Below the pieces are notes generated by a model. It saw only the letters and a list, made by a program, of their open reading frames with translations. It made no database searches and was not told the origin of the DNA. 5,639 bases of DNA from an uncultured Eubacteriales bacterium (lineage in GTDB: Bacteria > Bacillota > Clostridia > Oscillospirales > Acutalibacteraceae): assembly GCA_900320925.1 (NCBI GenBank), contig ONUD01000021.1:1-5639 (forward strand). Direction: 5' to 3'. This document shows, piece by piece, positions 1-5,639 of the stretch. The position numbers and the translations under genes are program-made. The stretch's first letter is position 1; each line of letters opens with the position of its first letter.

Positions 1-2
1 CC

Positions 3-2219
3 CTGATCTGTCTGACACCAAGAAATGGTATCATCATCAGTCCCCATCCCCGTGCCAAGAAATCCACAATCGCAGCAGCCAAAATTGTTCTCGAAGCTGC
101 TGTGGCAGCAGGGGCACCGGAAAATATCATCGGCTGGATTGATGTACCCTCTCTGGAACTGACCAACGCCCTGATGAGGGAATCCGATACCATCCTTGCC
201 ACAGGCGGCCCCGGCATGGTCAAGGCGGCTTATTCTTCCGGCAAGCCTGCTTTGGGTGTCGGTGCAGGCAATACCCCTGTGATTATCGACAGCACCGCCG
301 ATATCCAAGTGGCAGTGAACTCGATTATCCATTCCAAAACCTTTGACAACGGCATGATTTGTGCTTCCGAGCAAAGTGTAACGGTCTTGTCCGATATCTA
401 TGATGAAGTAAAGCAGGAATTTGCCGACAGAGGATGCTACTTCCTCCAGGGCGATGAGCTTGACAAGGTAAGAAAAACCATTATTATCAATGGAGCATTG
501 AACGCCAAAATTGTCGGTCAGTCTGCCTATAAAATTGCCGCTTTAGCAGGGGTGGAAGTGCCGGAAAGCACCAAAGTCCTGATCGGTGAAGTGGAAAGCG
601 TGGACATCAGCGAGGAATTTGCCCATGAAAAGCTGTCTCCTGTGCTGGCCATGTACAAGGCAGAAACCTTCGATGAGGCACTTGCCAAAGCAGCACAGTT
701 AGTGGCAGACGGCGGTTACGGTCATACCTCTTCCCTGTTTATCCACCCGGCACAGAAAGAAAAAATCGAAAAACACTATCATGCTATGAAAACGTGCCGT
801 GTCCTCATCAATACCCCGTCCTCTCACGGCGGTATCGGTGATTTGTACAACTTTGCACTGACACCCTCACTGACACTCGGCTGCGGTTCCTGGGGCGGCA
901 ACTCTGTGTCCGAAAACGTGGGCGTGAAGCACCTGCTCAATATCAAGCGTGTGGCACAACGCAGAGAAAATATGCTTTGGTTCCGGACACCGCAAAAGGT
1001 ATACTTCAAGAAAGGCTGTATGCCGGTTGCTTTGGATGAGCTTGGCACGGTCATGGGCAAGAAGAGAGCGTTCATTGTCACAGACTCTTTCCTGTATAAA
1101 AAGGGCTATGTCAAGCCGATTGAAACCAAGCTGGACGAAATGGGCATCCAGCACACCTGCTTCTACAATGTCCAGCCTGACCCCACACTGGCTTCTGCCA
1201 AAGAGGGAGCTGCCGCTATGGCACTGTTTGAACCCGATGTGATTATTGCATTGGGCGGCGGCTCTGCCATGGATGCCGGTAAAATCATGTGGGTGCTTTA
1301 CGAACATCCCGAAGCTGACTTCATGGATATGGCCATGCGTTTCATGGATATCCGCAAGAGAGTCTATACATTCCCGACAATGGGTGAAAAAGCTTACTTT
1401 GTTGCTATCCCGACTTCCTCCGGCACAGGCTCCGAAGTAACTCCCTTTGCCGTCATTACCGATGAAAAAACACATATCAAATATCCGCTGGCTGACTATG
1501 AGTTGCTGCCGAATATGGCCATCATTGATGCCGACAACATGATGAACCAGCCCAAAGGCTTGACCAGTGCTTCGGGCATTGATGCCCTGACCCATGCTTT
1601 GGAAGCTTACGCTTCTATCATGGCAACCGAATATACCGACGGTCTTGCTTTGCAGGCAATGAAGAATATCTTTGCCTATCTCCCGTCCGCCTATGAAAAC
1701 GGAGCCAAAGATCCGATTGCCAGAGAAAAAATGGCAACCGCTTCCACCATGGCAGGTATGGCATTTGCCAATGCCTTTTTGGGTGTGTGCCACTCCATGG
1801 CACATAAGCTGGGGGCATTCCATCATATTCCTCACGGTATCGCCAATGCCCTGCTCATCACTTATGTCATGCGGTTCAATGCCAATCCCGTACCGCCGAA
1901 AATGGGTACATTCTCACAATACCCCTATCCGCATACCTTGGAAAGATACTGCGAGTGTGCAAGATTCCTCGGTATCTGCGGCAAAGACGATAATGAAACG
2001 CTTGACCTCTTCATTCAGAAGATTGAAGAACTCAAAGAGGTATGCGGCATTAAGAAAACGATTGCGGATTACGGTGTCACAGAAGAGGACTTCCTTGCCA
2101 GCCTTGACGAAATGGTGGAACAGGCATTTGATGACCAGTGTACGGGTGCGAACCCCAGATACCCCCTGTTCTCCGAAATCAAGGAAATGTACCTCAAGGC
2201 ATACTACGGTGAGGAGTAA
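3..2219 (+). CDS. adhE: Bifunctional acetaldehyde-CoA/alcohol dehydrogenase AdhE (5' end outside window)
   Basis: AdhE reduces acetyl-CoA to acetaldehyde and then to ethanol, using two NADH, in the cytoplasm of fermenting bacteria. The frame is open from base 3, so 738 residues are visible and roughly 126 N-terminal ones are missing; the GTG at 102 is internal. Visible residues 1 to about 320 are the CoA-acylating aldehyde dehydrogenase domain, with the catalytic Cys in MICASEQS (codon 360-362, matching E. coli Cys246) and the TGGPGMVKAAYSSGKP segment. From residue 324 (MLWFRTP) follows the iron-type alcohol dehydrogenase domain: NAD loop GGGS at 1254-1265, PTSSGTGSEVTPF, and all four iron ligands (Asp 1581, His 1593, His 1791, His 1833, equivalent to E. 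coli 653, 657, 723, 737). It stops soon after the conserved YYG and lacks the Lys/Ala-rich tail of E. coli AdhE. No frameshift or missing key residue is seen, so it should be active. Its promoter lies outside the window. Confidence 0.97.
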   Translation: MICLTPRNGIIISPHPRAKKSTIAAAKIVLEAAVAAGAPENIIGWIDVPSLELTNALMRESDTILATGGPGMVKAAYSSGKPALGVGAGNTPVIIDSTADIQVAVNSIIHSKTFDNGMICASEQSVTVLSDIYDEVKQEFADRGCYFLQGDELDKVRKTIIINGALNAKIVGQSAYKIAALAGVEVPESTKVLIGEVESVDISEEFAHEKLSPVLAMYKAETFDEALAKAAQLVADGGYGHTSSLFIHPAQKEKIEKHYHAMKTCRVLINTPSSHGGIGDLYNFALTPSLTLGCGSWGGNSVSENVGVKHLLNIKRVAQRRENMLWFRTPQKVYFKKGCMPVALDELGTVMGKKRAFIVTDSFLYKKGYVKPIETKLDEMGIQHTCFYNVQPDPTLASAKEGAAAMALFEPDVIIALGGGSAMDAGKIMWVLYEHPEADFMDMAMRFMDIRKRVYTFPTMGEKAYFVAIPTSSGTGSEVTPFAVITDEKTHIKYPLADYELLPNMAIIDADNMMNQPKGLTSASGIDALTHALEAYASIMATEYTDGLALQAMKNIFAYLPSAYENGAKDPIAREKMATASTMAGMAFANAFLGVCHSMAHKLGAFHHIPHGIANALLITYVMRFNANPVPPKMGTFSQYPYPHTLERYCECARFLGICGKDDNETLDLFIQKIEELKEVCGIKKTIADYGVTEEDFLASLDEMVEQAFDDQCTGANPRYPLFSEIKEMYLKAYYGEE
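1002..1030 (+). repeat. adhE copy of a diverged tandem duplication (partner at 2253-2281)
   Basis: Bases 1002-1030 and 2253-2281 agree at 26 of 29 positions, both encoding YFK-x-GC-x-PVA. A second matching stretch encodes LFEPDVIIA at 1224 onward and at about 2418 onward. These are the best-kept parts of a duplication of the alcohol dehydrogenase domain that gave rise to the small gene at 2223-2612. Confidence 0.7.
2211..2216 (+). promoter_or_regulatory. Ribosome binding site of the small AdhE-derived gene
   Basis: GAGGAG lies inside the last codons of adhE, directly before its TAA, and 6 bases before the ATG at 2223. This supports that start and suggests translational coupling to adhE. A well-kept site argues against the small gene being a plain pseudogene. 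Confidence 0.75.
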
Positions 2220-2222
2220 ACC

Positions 2223-2612
2223 ATGGCTTGTATCAGTTTACCGAAGAAAATCTACTTCAAGCAGGGCTGTCTGCCGGTTGCCCTTGAGGAACTGAGGGGC
2301 AGGAAAAGAGCCTTTCTCATCGGCAGTTCCAAAGCCGTGGAGGATAAGCTGAACGAACTGGAAATACAGCATACTACTTGTATCGGTACCGCAGAGGACT
2401 GCCTGAAACAAATCCGCCTGTTTGAACCTGACGTTATCATTGCCGTGGGCAGCAGGACGGAAATGGAAATTTGCCGGCAAATCAAGGGCATTGATATTGT
2501 TGCTGTTCTGACAGAGGACTGGAACGGTGCGGAACAGTTTGCAGACATGGTAATTATCGACAGGTCAGATAATCTGCCCCCTTTAACGTCTGCATTCCAA
2601 GAAATGATGTAA
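2223..2612 (+). CDS. Stand-alone reduced nucleotide-binding domain related to the AdhE alcohol dehydrogenase domain
   Basis: This 129-residue protein aligns with the first half of the AdhE alcohol dehydrogenase domain encoded just upstream. Residues 1-24 match the AdhE segment from Met 972 without a gap (14 of 24 identical, including YFK-GC-PVAL). Further matches are KRAF (28-31), IQHT (48-51) and FEPDVIIA (67-74). Weaker matches are IVAV (92-95) to AdhE FVAI and MVIID (109-113) to MAIID, then LTSA at the C-terminus. The predicted strands of the Rossmann-like half are kept while loops between them are shortened. The NAD loop GGGS is replaced by GSRT, and the protein ends before the helical half with the iron ligands. 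A catalytic dehydrogenase is therefore unlikely. It starts 3 bases after adhE stops and is followed by a terminator, so it is the last gene of that transcript. Possible roles are binding to AdhE or its filaments, or nucleotide sensing; these are inference. A remnant duplicate is the alternative. I know no name for it. Confidence 0.8.
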   Translation: MACISLPKKIYFKQGCLPVALEELRGRKRAFLIGSSKAVEDKLNELEIQHTTCIGTAEDCLKQIRLFEPDVIIAVGSRTEMEICRQIKGIDIVAVLTEDWNGAEQFADMVIIDRSDNLPPLTSAFQEMM

Positions 2613-2648
2613 AAAAGGACGCTGTGCATGAATGTACAGCGTCTTTTT
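2613..2648 (+). terminator. Intrinsic terminator of the adhE transcript
   Basis: Arms 2618-2628 and 2633-2643 form an 11-base-pair stem (one G-U pair) around a TGAA loop. The stem is followed by five T at 2644-2648, and A residues at 2613-2616 pair with the T-tract. The A-tract on one side and T-tract on the other could let it work in both directions. It begins directly after the stop codon of the small gene. Confidence 0.9.
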
Positions 2649-2653
2649 GAATG

Positions 2654-2658
2654 AGGAG
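2654..2658 (+). promoter_or_regulatory. Ribosome binding site of the radical SAM gene
   Basis: AGGAG lies 9 bases before the GTG at 2668 and fixes that start. It begins only 5 bases after the terminator T-tract, so there is no room for a full promoter between terminator and gene. Confidence 0.75.
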
Positions 2659-2667
2659 TGAAGTGTA

Positions 2668-3558
2668 GTGGAATATATTTGCAGTCTTTGTCCGAGGGAG
2701 TGCCATGCACCCAGAACGGAAAGTGAAGGAAAAGGATTCTGCCGTCAGGGAATCCTGCCGAGAGTGGCAAGAATTGCCCCGCATTTCTGGGAAGAACCGT
2801 GTATCAGCGGTACCAAAGGCTCAGGAGCCGTATTTTTTTCAGGGTGTGTGCTGTCGTGTGTATACTGCCAGAATGCCAAAATCAGCACGGGCGGTTATGG
2901 AAAGGTGCTGACTGTACGGGAGCTGTCCGAGCATATCAGACGGTTGGAAGAAACAGGGGTGCATAACATCAATCTGGTCAGTCCGACTCCCTACATTGAA
3001 AGCATTATCGAGTGCTTTGAACGGTACAAACCGAAAATTCCCATTGTGTACAATACAGGCGGTTATGAAAAAGCCGAAACCCTGAAACGGCTGGAGGGAA
3101 TTGTGGATATTTACCTGCCCGATATGAAGTATGCCCATGCGGAAACGGCAAAAAAATATTCCCATGCAGAGGACTACCCCGAAACCGCCCTCAAAGCCAT
3201 TGCAGAAATGGTGCGTCAGACAGGCAAGCCTGTTTTAGACGGGAATGGTATCATGCAAAAAGGAACGATTGTCCGCCACCTGATTCTGCCCCAGCATACC
3301 AAAAATTCCATTGCCGTGCTGAAATGCCTGAAAGAGCATTTTGGAAATGAAATCCTTGTCAGCCTGATGGCACAGTATACCCCCTTGGGCAATGCACCGC
3401 AGTTTCCCGAAATCAACCGCCGCATTACCAAAAGAGAATATCACAAAGTGTTGGAACAAATGGACATGGAAGGGTTCGTGCAGGAGTTGTCATCTGCCCG
3501 AAAGGACTATGTTCCCGATTTTGACATCGCCCTGCTGGGACAGCAGGAAGATGCCTGA
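2668..3558 (+). CDS. PflX-type radical SAM iron-sulfur protein (COG1313)
   Basis: This 296-residue protein has the radical SAM cluster motif CVLSCVYC (Cys 60, 64 and 67), which binds a [4Fe-4S] cluster and S-adenosylmethionine. It resembles the PflX group, annotated as pyruvate formate-lyase activating enzyme-like, whose substrate is not established. Group features seen are the N-terminal Cys set (Cys 5, 8, 12, 25; CSLCPREC then GFC), VARIAPHFWEEPCISG, GSGAVFFSG before the cluster, HNINLVSPT, VYNTGGYE, GIVDIYLPDMKY and RHLILPQ. The extra cysteines could hold an additional cluster or metal; that is inference. Length is normal for the group. The GTG start is chosen for its AGGAG site. The gene follows the adhE terminator, so it needs read-through or a promoter inside the small upstream gene, where I found no convincing one. 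Its last 69 bases overlap the convergent ylbJ. No glycyl radical enzyme is in the window, so a partner cannot be named. Confidence 0.9.
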   Translation: MEYICSLCPRECHAPRTESEGKGFCRQGILPRVARIAPHFWEEPCISGTKGSGAVFFSGCVLSCVYCQNAKISTGGYGKVLTVRELSEHIRRLEETGVHNINLVSPTPYIESIIECFERYKPKIPIVYNTGGYEKAETLKRLEGIVDIYLPDMKYAHAETAKKYSHAEDYPETALKAIAEMVRQTGKPVLDGNGIMQKGTIVRHLILPQHTKNSIAVLKCLKEHFGNEILVSLMAQYTPLGNAPQFPEINRRITKREYHKVLEQMDMEGFVQELSSARKDYVPDFDIALLGQQEDA

Positions 3559-4515
3559 CATCACCAACAGGGATACTGCTCCCACGATACTGGTCGAGGT
3601 CAACTCTGCCGCCGCATTGCCGGCAATGGCGAAAGTCGTGACGGCAGGACGAAACAAGGTGCAAATGCCATAGGTGATCCCTGCCGACAGGGCGGCATTG
3701 GCAAGCCGGAACAGTTCAAAACGCAGTTTGCTGATGTGCAGGTCTTTCAGCAAACTGAATATCTGGAAGTGTACACACAGCCCCCCATATCCCGATGCAA
3801 AGGCAATGCACCAAAGCGGACGGTCTGTCAGATTTTTGCAGGCGGCGGTGACTTCGAGCAGTACTGCCGCCTGTGGCAGCAATGCCATGATACCCGAAAA
3901 GACGGCAACCATGGCAGTCAGTTCGATAATGGCACTTGCCCCGTCCGTGCAGGACAGGATAAAAGACTGCATGAGGTCTGTCGGCACGGCAGCAGAAGGA
4001 ACAGCAGGCTGTTGGGTGTCTTTGGCGAAAAGGCGGGACAACATCCCTAAAAGAATGGCAGACAGCACTTGTGAAAGATACAAAATGATACCGACAGCGG
4101 CATTGTGCAAAAGGAGTGTTCCTACTGCCGTAATCAAAAAGGCAGGGCCGGAGCATACACAAAAATCACTCATTCGTTTGGCTTGTGCATGGGTGATCCT
4201 GCCGTTTTCATATAAGAGCCGTATGCACTTTGCCCCTACGGGAAAGCCGCCCACCAAACTCATGAGAATGGCAGAAGCTGCCGCCGCAGGCAGACCAAAC
4301 AGAAATTTTGTCACAGGGGAAAGCATCTTTCCGACAGGCTCACAGGCTCCCGAACGAATCATGAACGAGGACAGCACCATGAACGGGAACAGGGAGGGAA
4401 TCAGCAAAACAGCCGCATTTTCCAACCCTAAGGAAATCCCCTGTGACACGGCACGGGGAAACAGGAGCAATACGGCTGCTATCAAAAGAGAACCTACAGC
4501 GGCAAGCTTCTTCAT
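3490..4515 (-). CDS. ylbJ: Sporulation integral membrane protein YlbJ family (nucleoside recognition/Gate domain)
   Basis: The 341-residue protein is strongly hydrophobic with about eight likely membrane segments, among them residues 4-20, 33-53, 75-95, 123-135, 140-163 and 305-325. Family motifs are LLIPSLFPFMV (37-47), GGFPVGAK (89-96), FCVCSGPAFL (118-127) and SGYGGLCVHFQ (241-251). The two halves show the internal resemblance typical of Gate-domain proteins. B. subtilis YlbJ is made in the mother cell under sigma-E and is needed for heat-resistant spores; the transported or bound ligand is unknown. At 341 residues this form is shorter than the roughly 400 of B. subtilis. I start at the ATG at 4515 (MKKLAAV), which has AAGAG 9 bases upstream. 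An ATG at 4539 would add 8 polar residues but has no ribosome site. It is divergent from yqfC, and its end runs 69 bases into the radical SAM gene. Other Gate-domain transporters are the alternative, but the sporulation neighbours favour YlbJ. Confidence 0.87.
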   Translation of the reverse strand: MKKLAAVGSLLIAAVLLLFPRAVSQGISLGLENAAVLLIPSLFPFMVLSSFMIRSGACEPVGKMLSPVTKFLFGLPAAAASAILMSLVGGFPVGAKCIRLLYENGRITHAQAKRMSDFCVCSGPAFLITAVGTLLLHNAAVGIILYLSQVLSAILLGMLSRLFAKDTQQPAVPSAAVPTDLMQSFILSCTDGASAIIELTAMVAVFSGIMALLPQAAVLLEVTAACKNLTDRPLWCIAFASGYGGLCVHFQIFSLLKDLHISKLRFELFRLANAALSAGITYGICTLFRPAVTTFAIAGNAAAELTSTSIVGAVSLLVMSGIFLLSQQGDVKIGNIVLSGR

Positions 4516-4536
4516 GCATACCAACTCTTTTCCATG

Positions 4537-4544
4537 CATAGTTA
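4537..4544 (+). promoter_or_regulatory. Possible weak -10 element of a sigma-E-like promoter for yqfC-yqfD
   Basis: CATAGTTA matches the start of the sigma-E -10 consensus only (CATA). A GCATACC at 4516-4522, 14 bases upstream, resembles a -35. Transcription would begin near 4551, leaving a leader of about 29 bases before yqfC. The match is poor and is given only because B. subtilis yqfC-yqfD is sigma-E controlled and some promoter should lie here. Confidence 0.25.
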
Positions 4545-4564
4545 TTTCATAAATCCGCTTTGGG

Positions 4565-4571
4565 AAGGTGG
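4565..4571 (+). promoter_or_regulatory. Ribosome binding site of yqfC
   Basis: AAGGTGG differs by one base from AAGGAGG and lies 8 bases before the ATG at 4580. This favours that ATG over the in-frame GTG at 4568, which would lie within the site itself. Confidence 0.7.
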
Positions 4572-4574
4572 TTT

Positions 4575-4604
4575 ATTATATGAAGAGAAGCGGACGGAAT
4601 ATGC
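4575..4604 (-). promoter_or_regulatory. Sigma-E-type sporulation promoter for ylbJ
   Basis: On the minus strand, GCATATT (4604 to 4598) fits the sigma-E -35 consensus KMATATT. After a 15-base spacer, CATATAAT (4582 to 4575) fits the -10 consensus CATACAHT at 7 of 8 positions. Transcription would start near 4568, giving a leader of about 53 bases before the ylbJ ATG. The site lies within the start of the divergent yqfC, and its -10 covers the yqfC start codon. TATAAT inside the -10 also resembles a sigma-A -10, but no TTGACA-like -35 accompanies it. Confidence 0.6.
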
Positions 4605-4819
4605 CGGAAGTTTCCTCGGTGCATATGGAGATCCACGGCAACGGGGAAGTCATACTGGAGGGCAACAAGGGTGTGGTAGAGTACAGTGATACCTCCATCA
4701 AGCTCCATACGGGAAAATATGTGCTTGCTTTTTCCGGCAGAGGGCTGCATATTCAATGTATGACTGACTGTGATGTAGTGATAAGGGGCTTCATTACAGG
4801 AATTGAATATATTATGTAA
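4580..4819 (+). CDS. yqfC: Sporulation protein YqfC (YabP/YqfC family)
   Basis: This 79-residue protein matches the small YabP/YqfC family in length and pattern: a short charged N-terminus (MKRSGRNMPEV), then alternating hydrophobic strands. Recognisable stretches are VSSVHMEIHGNGEVILEG, GVVEYSDTSIKL and the C-terminal VVIRGFITGIEYIM, which corresponds to the family's closing strand with its typical G-x-I-x2-I/V-x-Y/F pattern. There is no signal peptide or membrane segment. In B. subtilis the homologue is a sigma-E-dependent mother-cell protein cotranscribed with yqfD; its biochemical role is not known. The ATG at 4580 is chosen over the GTG at 4568 because of the AAGGTGG site. The stop overlaps the ribosome site of yqfD, so the two genes form an operon. 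The start codon lies under the -10 of the divergent ylbJ promoter. Confidence 0.88.
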   Translation: MKRSGRNMPEVSSVHMEIHGNGEVILEGNKGVVEYSDTSIKLHTGKYVLAFSGRGLHIQCMTDCDVVIRGFITGIEYIM

Positions 4820-4823
4820 GGAG
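4818..4823 (+). promoter_or_regulatory. Ribosome binding site of yqfD
   Basis: AAGGAG overlaps the last two bases of the yqfC TAA stop and lies 9 bases before the GTG at 4833. It fixes that start and points to coupled translation of yqfC and yqfD. Confidence 0.8.
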
Positions 4824-4832
4824 TGCGGGACA

Positions 4833-5639
4833 GTGCTGTTAAAGTTGCTCAGATGGCTGTTGGGATGGACGGAGTTTGAAGTAAGGGATGCCTTTCCCGA
4901 GAGGTTTCTGAACACGGCTTATAAGAGCGGTATCCATATGTGGGATTTTAAAAGCGGTGAAACCTTGTTTGGAGGGTGTGTCAGGATACGGGATACCCCT
5001 TATCTGGAGCGAACGGCAGAAAAAACAGCGTGTGAACTGCATATCCTCCGCCAGCACGGCTTGCCGTATCTGCTGAAAAAGTACCGTTCCCGCTACGGTC
5101 TGCTGGTAGGAGCGGTGGTATGGGGAGCGGCACTGTGGTACGGTACGGGATTCATCTGGAACGTGCAGGTCACTGTCACACCCGACATCAATGAATACGA
5201 GCTGCGTCAGGAGCTGAAAGAACACGGCCTTTATGAGGGAGCCAGATTTGACAGCATTGATGCCGATAAAATCGAAAACGCCCTTTGTCTGGAGGACAGC
5301 CGTATCAGTTGGATCACCATCAATCTCATGGGAACGGAAGCGGAGGTCAGGGTCAATTCCCGCATTGCCGCACCTGAAAAAAATGCCGCTGCCGGCAACA
5401 TTCTGTCCCGTGCAGACGGTACAGTGACACGCATGGAGGTCAAAAACGGCACGGCTAAAGTAAAAGTCGGCGATGGTGTCCGCAGCGGTCAGATGCTGGT
5501 CAGCGGTGTGATAGAGTACACGGACGGTTCTTCCAAGCTGGTAGAGGGCGATGCACAGATTTATGCCAAGACCTTTCGGGAAGTGTCCATCAAGGTACCT
5601 GTCAAGCAGACCTTGTTTACCAAACAGGTGTCTTCCCTC
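4833..5639 (+). CDS. yqfD: Sporulation protein YqfD (3' end outside window)
   Basis: The frame is open from a GTG at 4833 to the window end, giving 269 residues; B. subtilis YqfD has about 400, so roughly a third is missing. Family features are an N-terminal cytoplasmic part with LLKLLRWLLG and a FPERFLNTAYKSGIHMWDF segment like the YqfD E-x-F/L-x-N ... GI-x-W-D pattern. A single membrane segment follows at about residues 89-109 (GLLVGAVVWGAALWYGTGFIW), then a large outer domain beginning VTVTPDINEYELRQEL. Around residues 190-222, DGTVTRMEV and VKVGDGVRSGQMLVSG resemble the barrel-sandwich (HlyD/lipoyl-like) turn seen in this family. In B. subtilis the gene is under sigma-E, so the protein probably acts in mother-cell membranes during spore formation; its exact role is unsettled. 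It sits 13 bases after yqfC, as in other spore formers, and no separate promoter is seen. Confidence 0.92.
   Translation, partial: MLLKLLRWLLGWTEFEVRDAFPERFLNTAYKSGIHMWDFKSGETLFGGCVRIRDTPYLERTAEKTACELHILRQHGLPYLLKKYRSRYGLLVGAVVWGAALWYGTGFIWNVQVTVTPDINEYELRQELKEHGLYEGARFDSIDADKIENALCLEDSRISWITINLMGTEAEVRVNSRIAAPEKNAAAGNILSRADGTVTRMEVKNGTAKVKVGDGVRSGQMLVSGVIEYTDGSSKLVEGDAQIYAKTFREVSIKVPVKQTLFTKQVSSL

Noticed and set aside
102..104. GTG as the start of adhE
   Set aside because: Codons 3-101 are open and encode conserved AdhE sequence (NGIIISPHPRAK), so this GTG is an internal Val codon.
867..1835. 322-codon open frame on the minus strand inside adhE
   Set aside because: It lies wholly opposite a well-conserved adhE, is rich in His, Cys and Gly as expected of a mirror reading, shows no known domain, and spans motifs whose DNA is explained by AdhE.
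1672..2295. 207-codon plus-strand frame overlapping the adhE end and the small gene
   Set aside because: It is a shifted reading of adhE, Trp/Arg/Pro/Ser-rich, with no ribosome site, and it conflicts with two supported genes.
2566..2573. GATAAT-like sequence as a -10 for the radical SAM gene
   Set aside because: The nearest TTGCAG is more than 20 bases upstream, outside the usual spacing, and the terminator at 2613-2648 would stop the transcript.
3674..4552. 292-codon open frame on the plus strand opposite ylbJ
   Set aside because: The minus-strand reading gives a clear membrane protein with YlbJ motifs. This frame has no recognisable domain and low-complexity Ala/Ser/Arg composition.
4548..4555. 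CATAAATC as a sigma-E -10 for yqfC
   Set aside because: No -35-like sequence lies at the right distance upstream, and transcription would start almost on the ribosome site.

Overview
The window reads as chromosomal DNA from an anaerobic, endospore-forming member of the Firmicutes, most likely class Clostridia. The evidence is a fermentative bifunctional AdhE, an oxygen-sensitive radical SAM enzyme, and three genes of the conserved sporulation set (ylbJ, yqfC, yqfD). Base composition is close to balanced, Shine-Dalgarno sites are strong, and GTG starts are used. A closer taxonomic placement would be a guess. No tRNA, rRNA, CRISPR array or mobile element is visible, and no gene-free stretch exceeds about 70 bases.

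Left part (1-2648, + strand): the last 738 codons of adhE, whose 5' end lies outside the window, followed after 3 bases by a 129-codon gene and an intrinsic terminator. The small gene encodes a reduced copy of the nucleotide-binding half of AdhE's own alcohol dehydrogenase domain. Its first Met aligns with the domain's first residues and it ends where the iron-binding half would begin. The glycine-rich NAD loop and all four iron ligands are missing. It looks like a non-catalytic partner or regulator of AdhE, or a decaying duplicate, and is the most unusual item here.

Middle (2668-3558, + strand): a PflX-type (COG1313) radical SAM protein starting 19 bases after the terminator U-tract. Its 3' end overlaps by 69 bases the end of the convergent gene that follows.

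Right part (3490-5639): a sporulation divergon. ylbJ is on the minus strand; yqfC and the 5' part of yqfD are on the plus strand and spaced as an operon. A good match to the mother-cell sigma-E promoter consensus points toward ylbJ from inside the start of yqfC. In Bacillus subtilis the homologues belong to the sigma-E regulon, so this part probably works in the mother cell during sporulation. The left part serves ethanol fermentation (acetyl-CoA to acetaldehyde to ethanol, reoxidising NADH).
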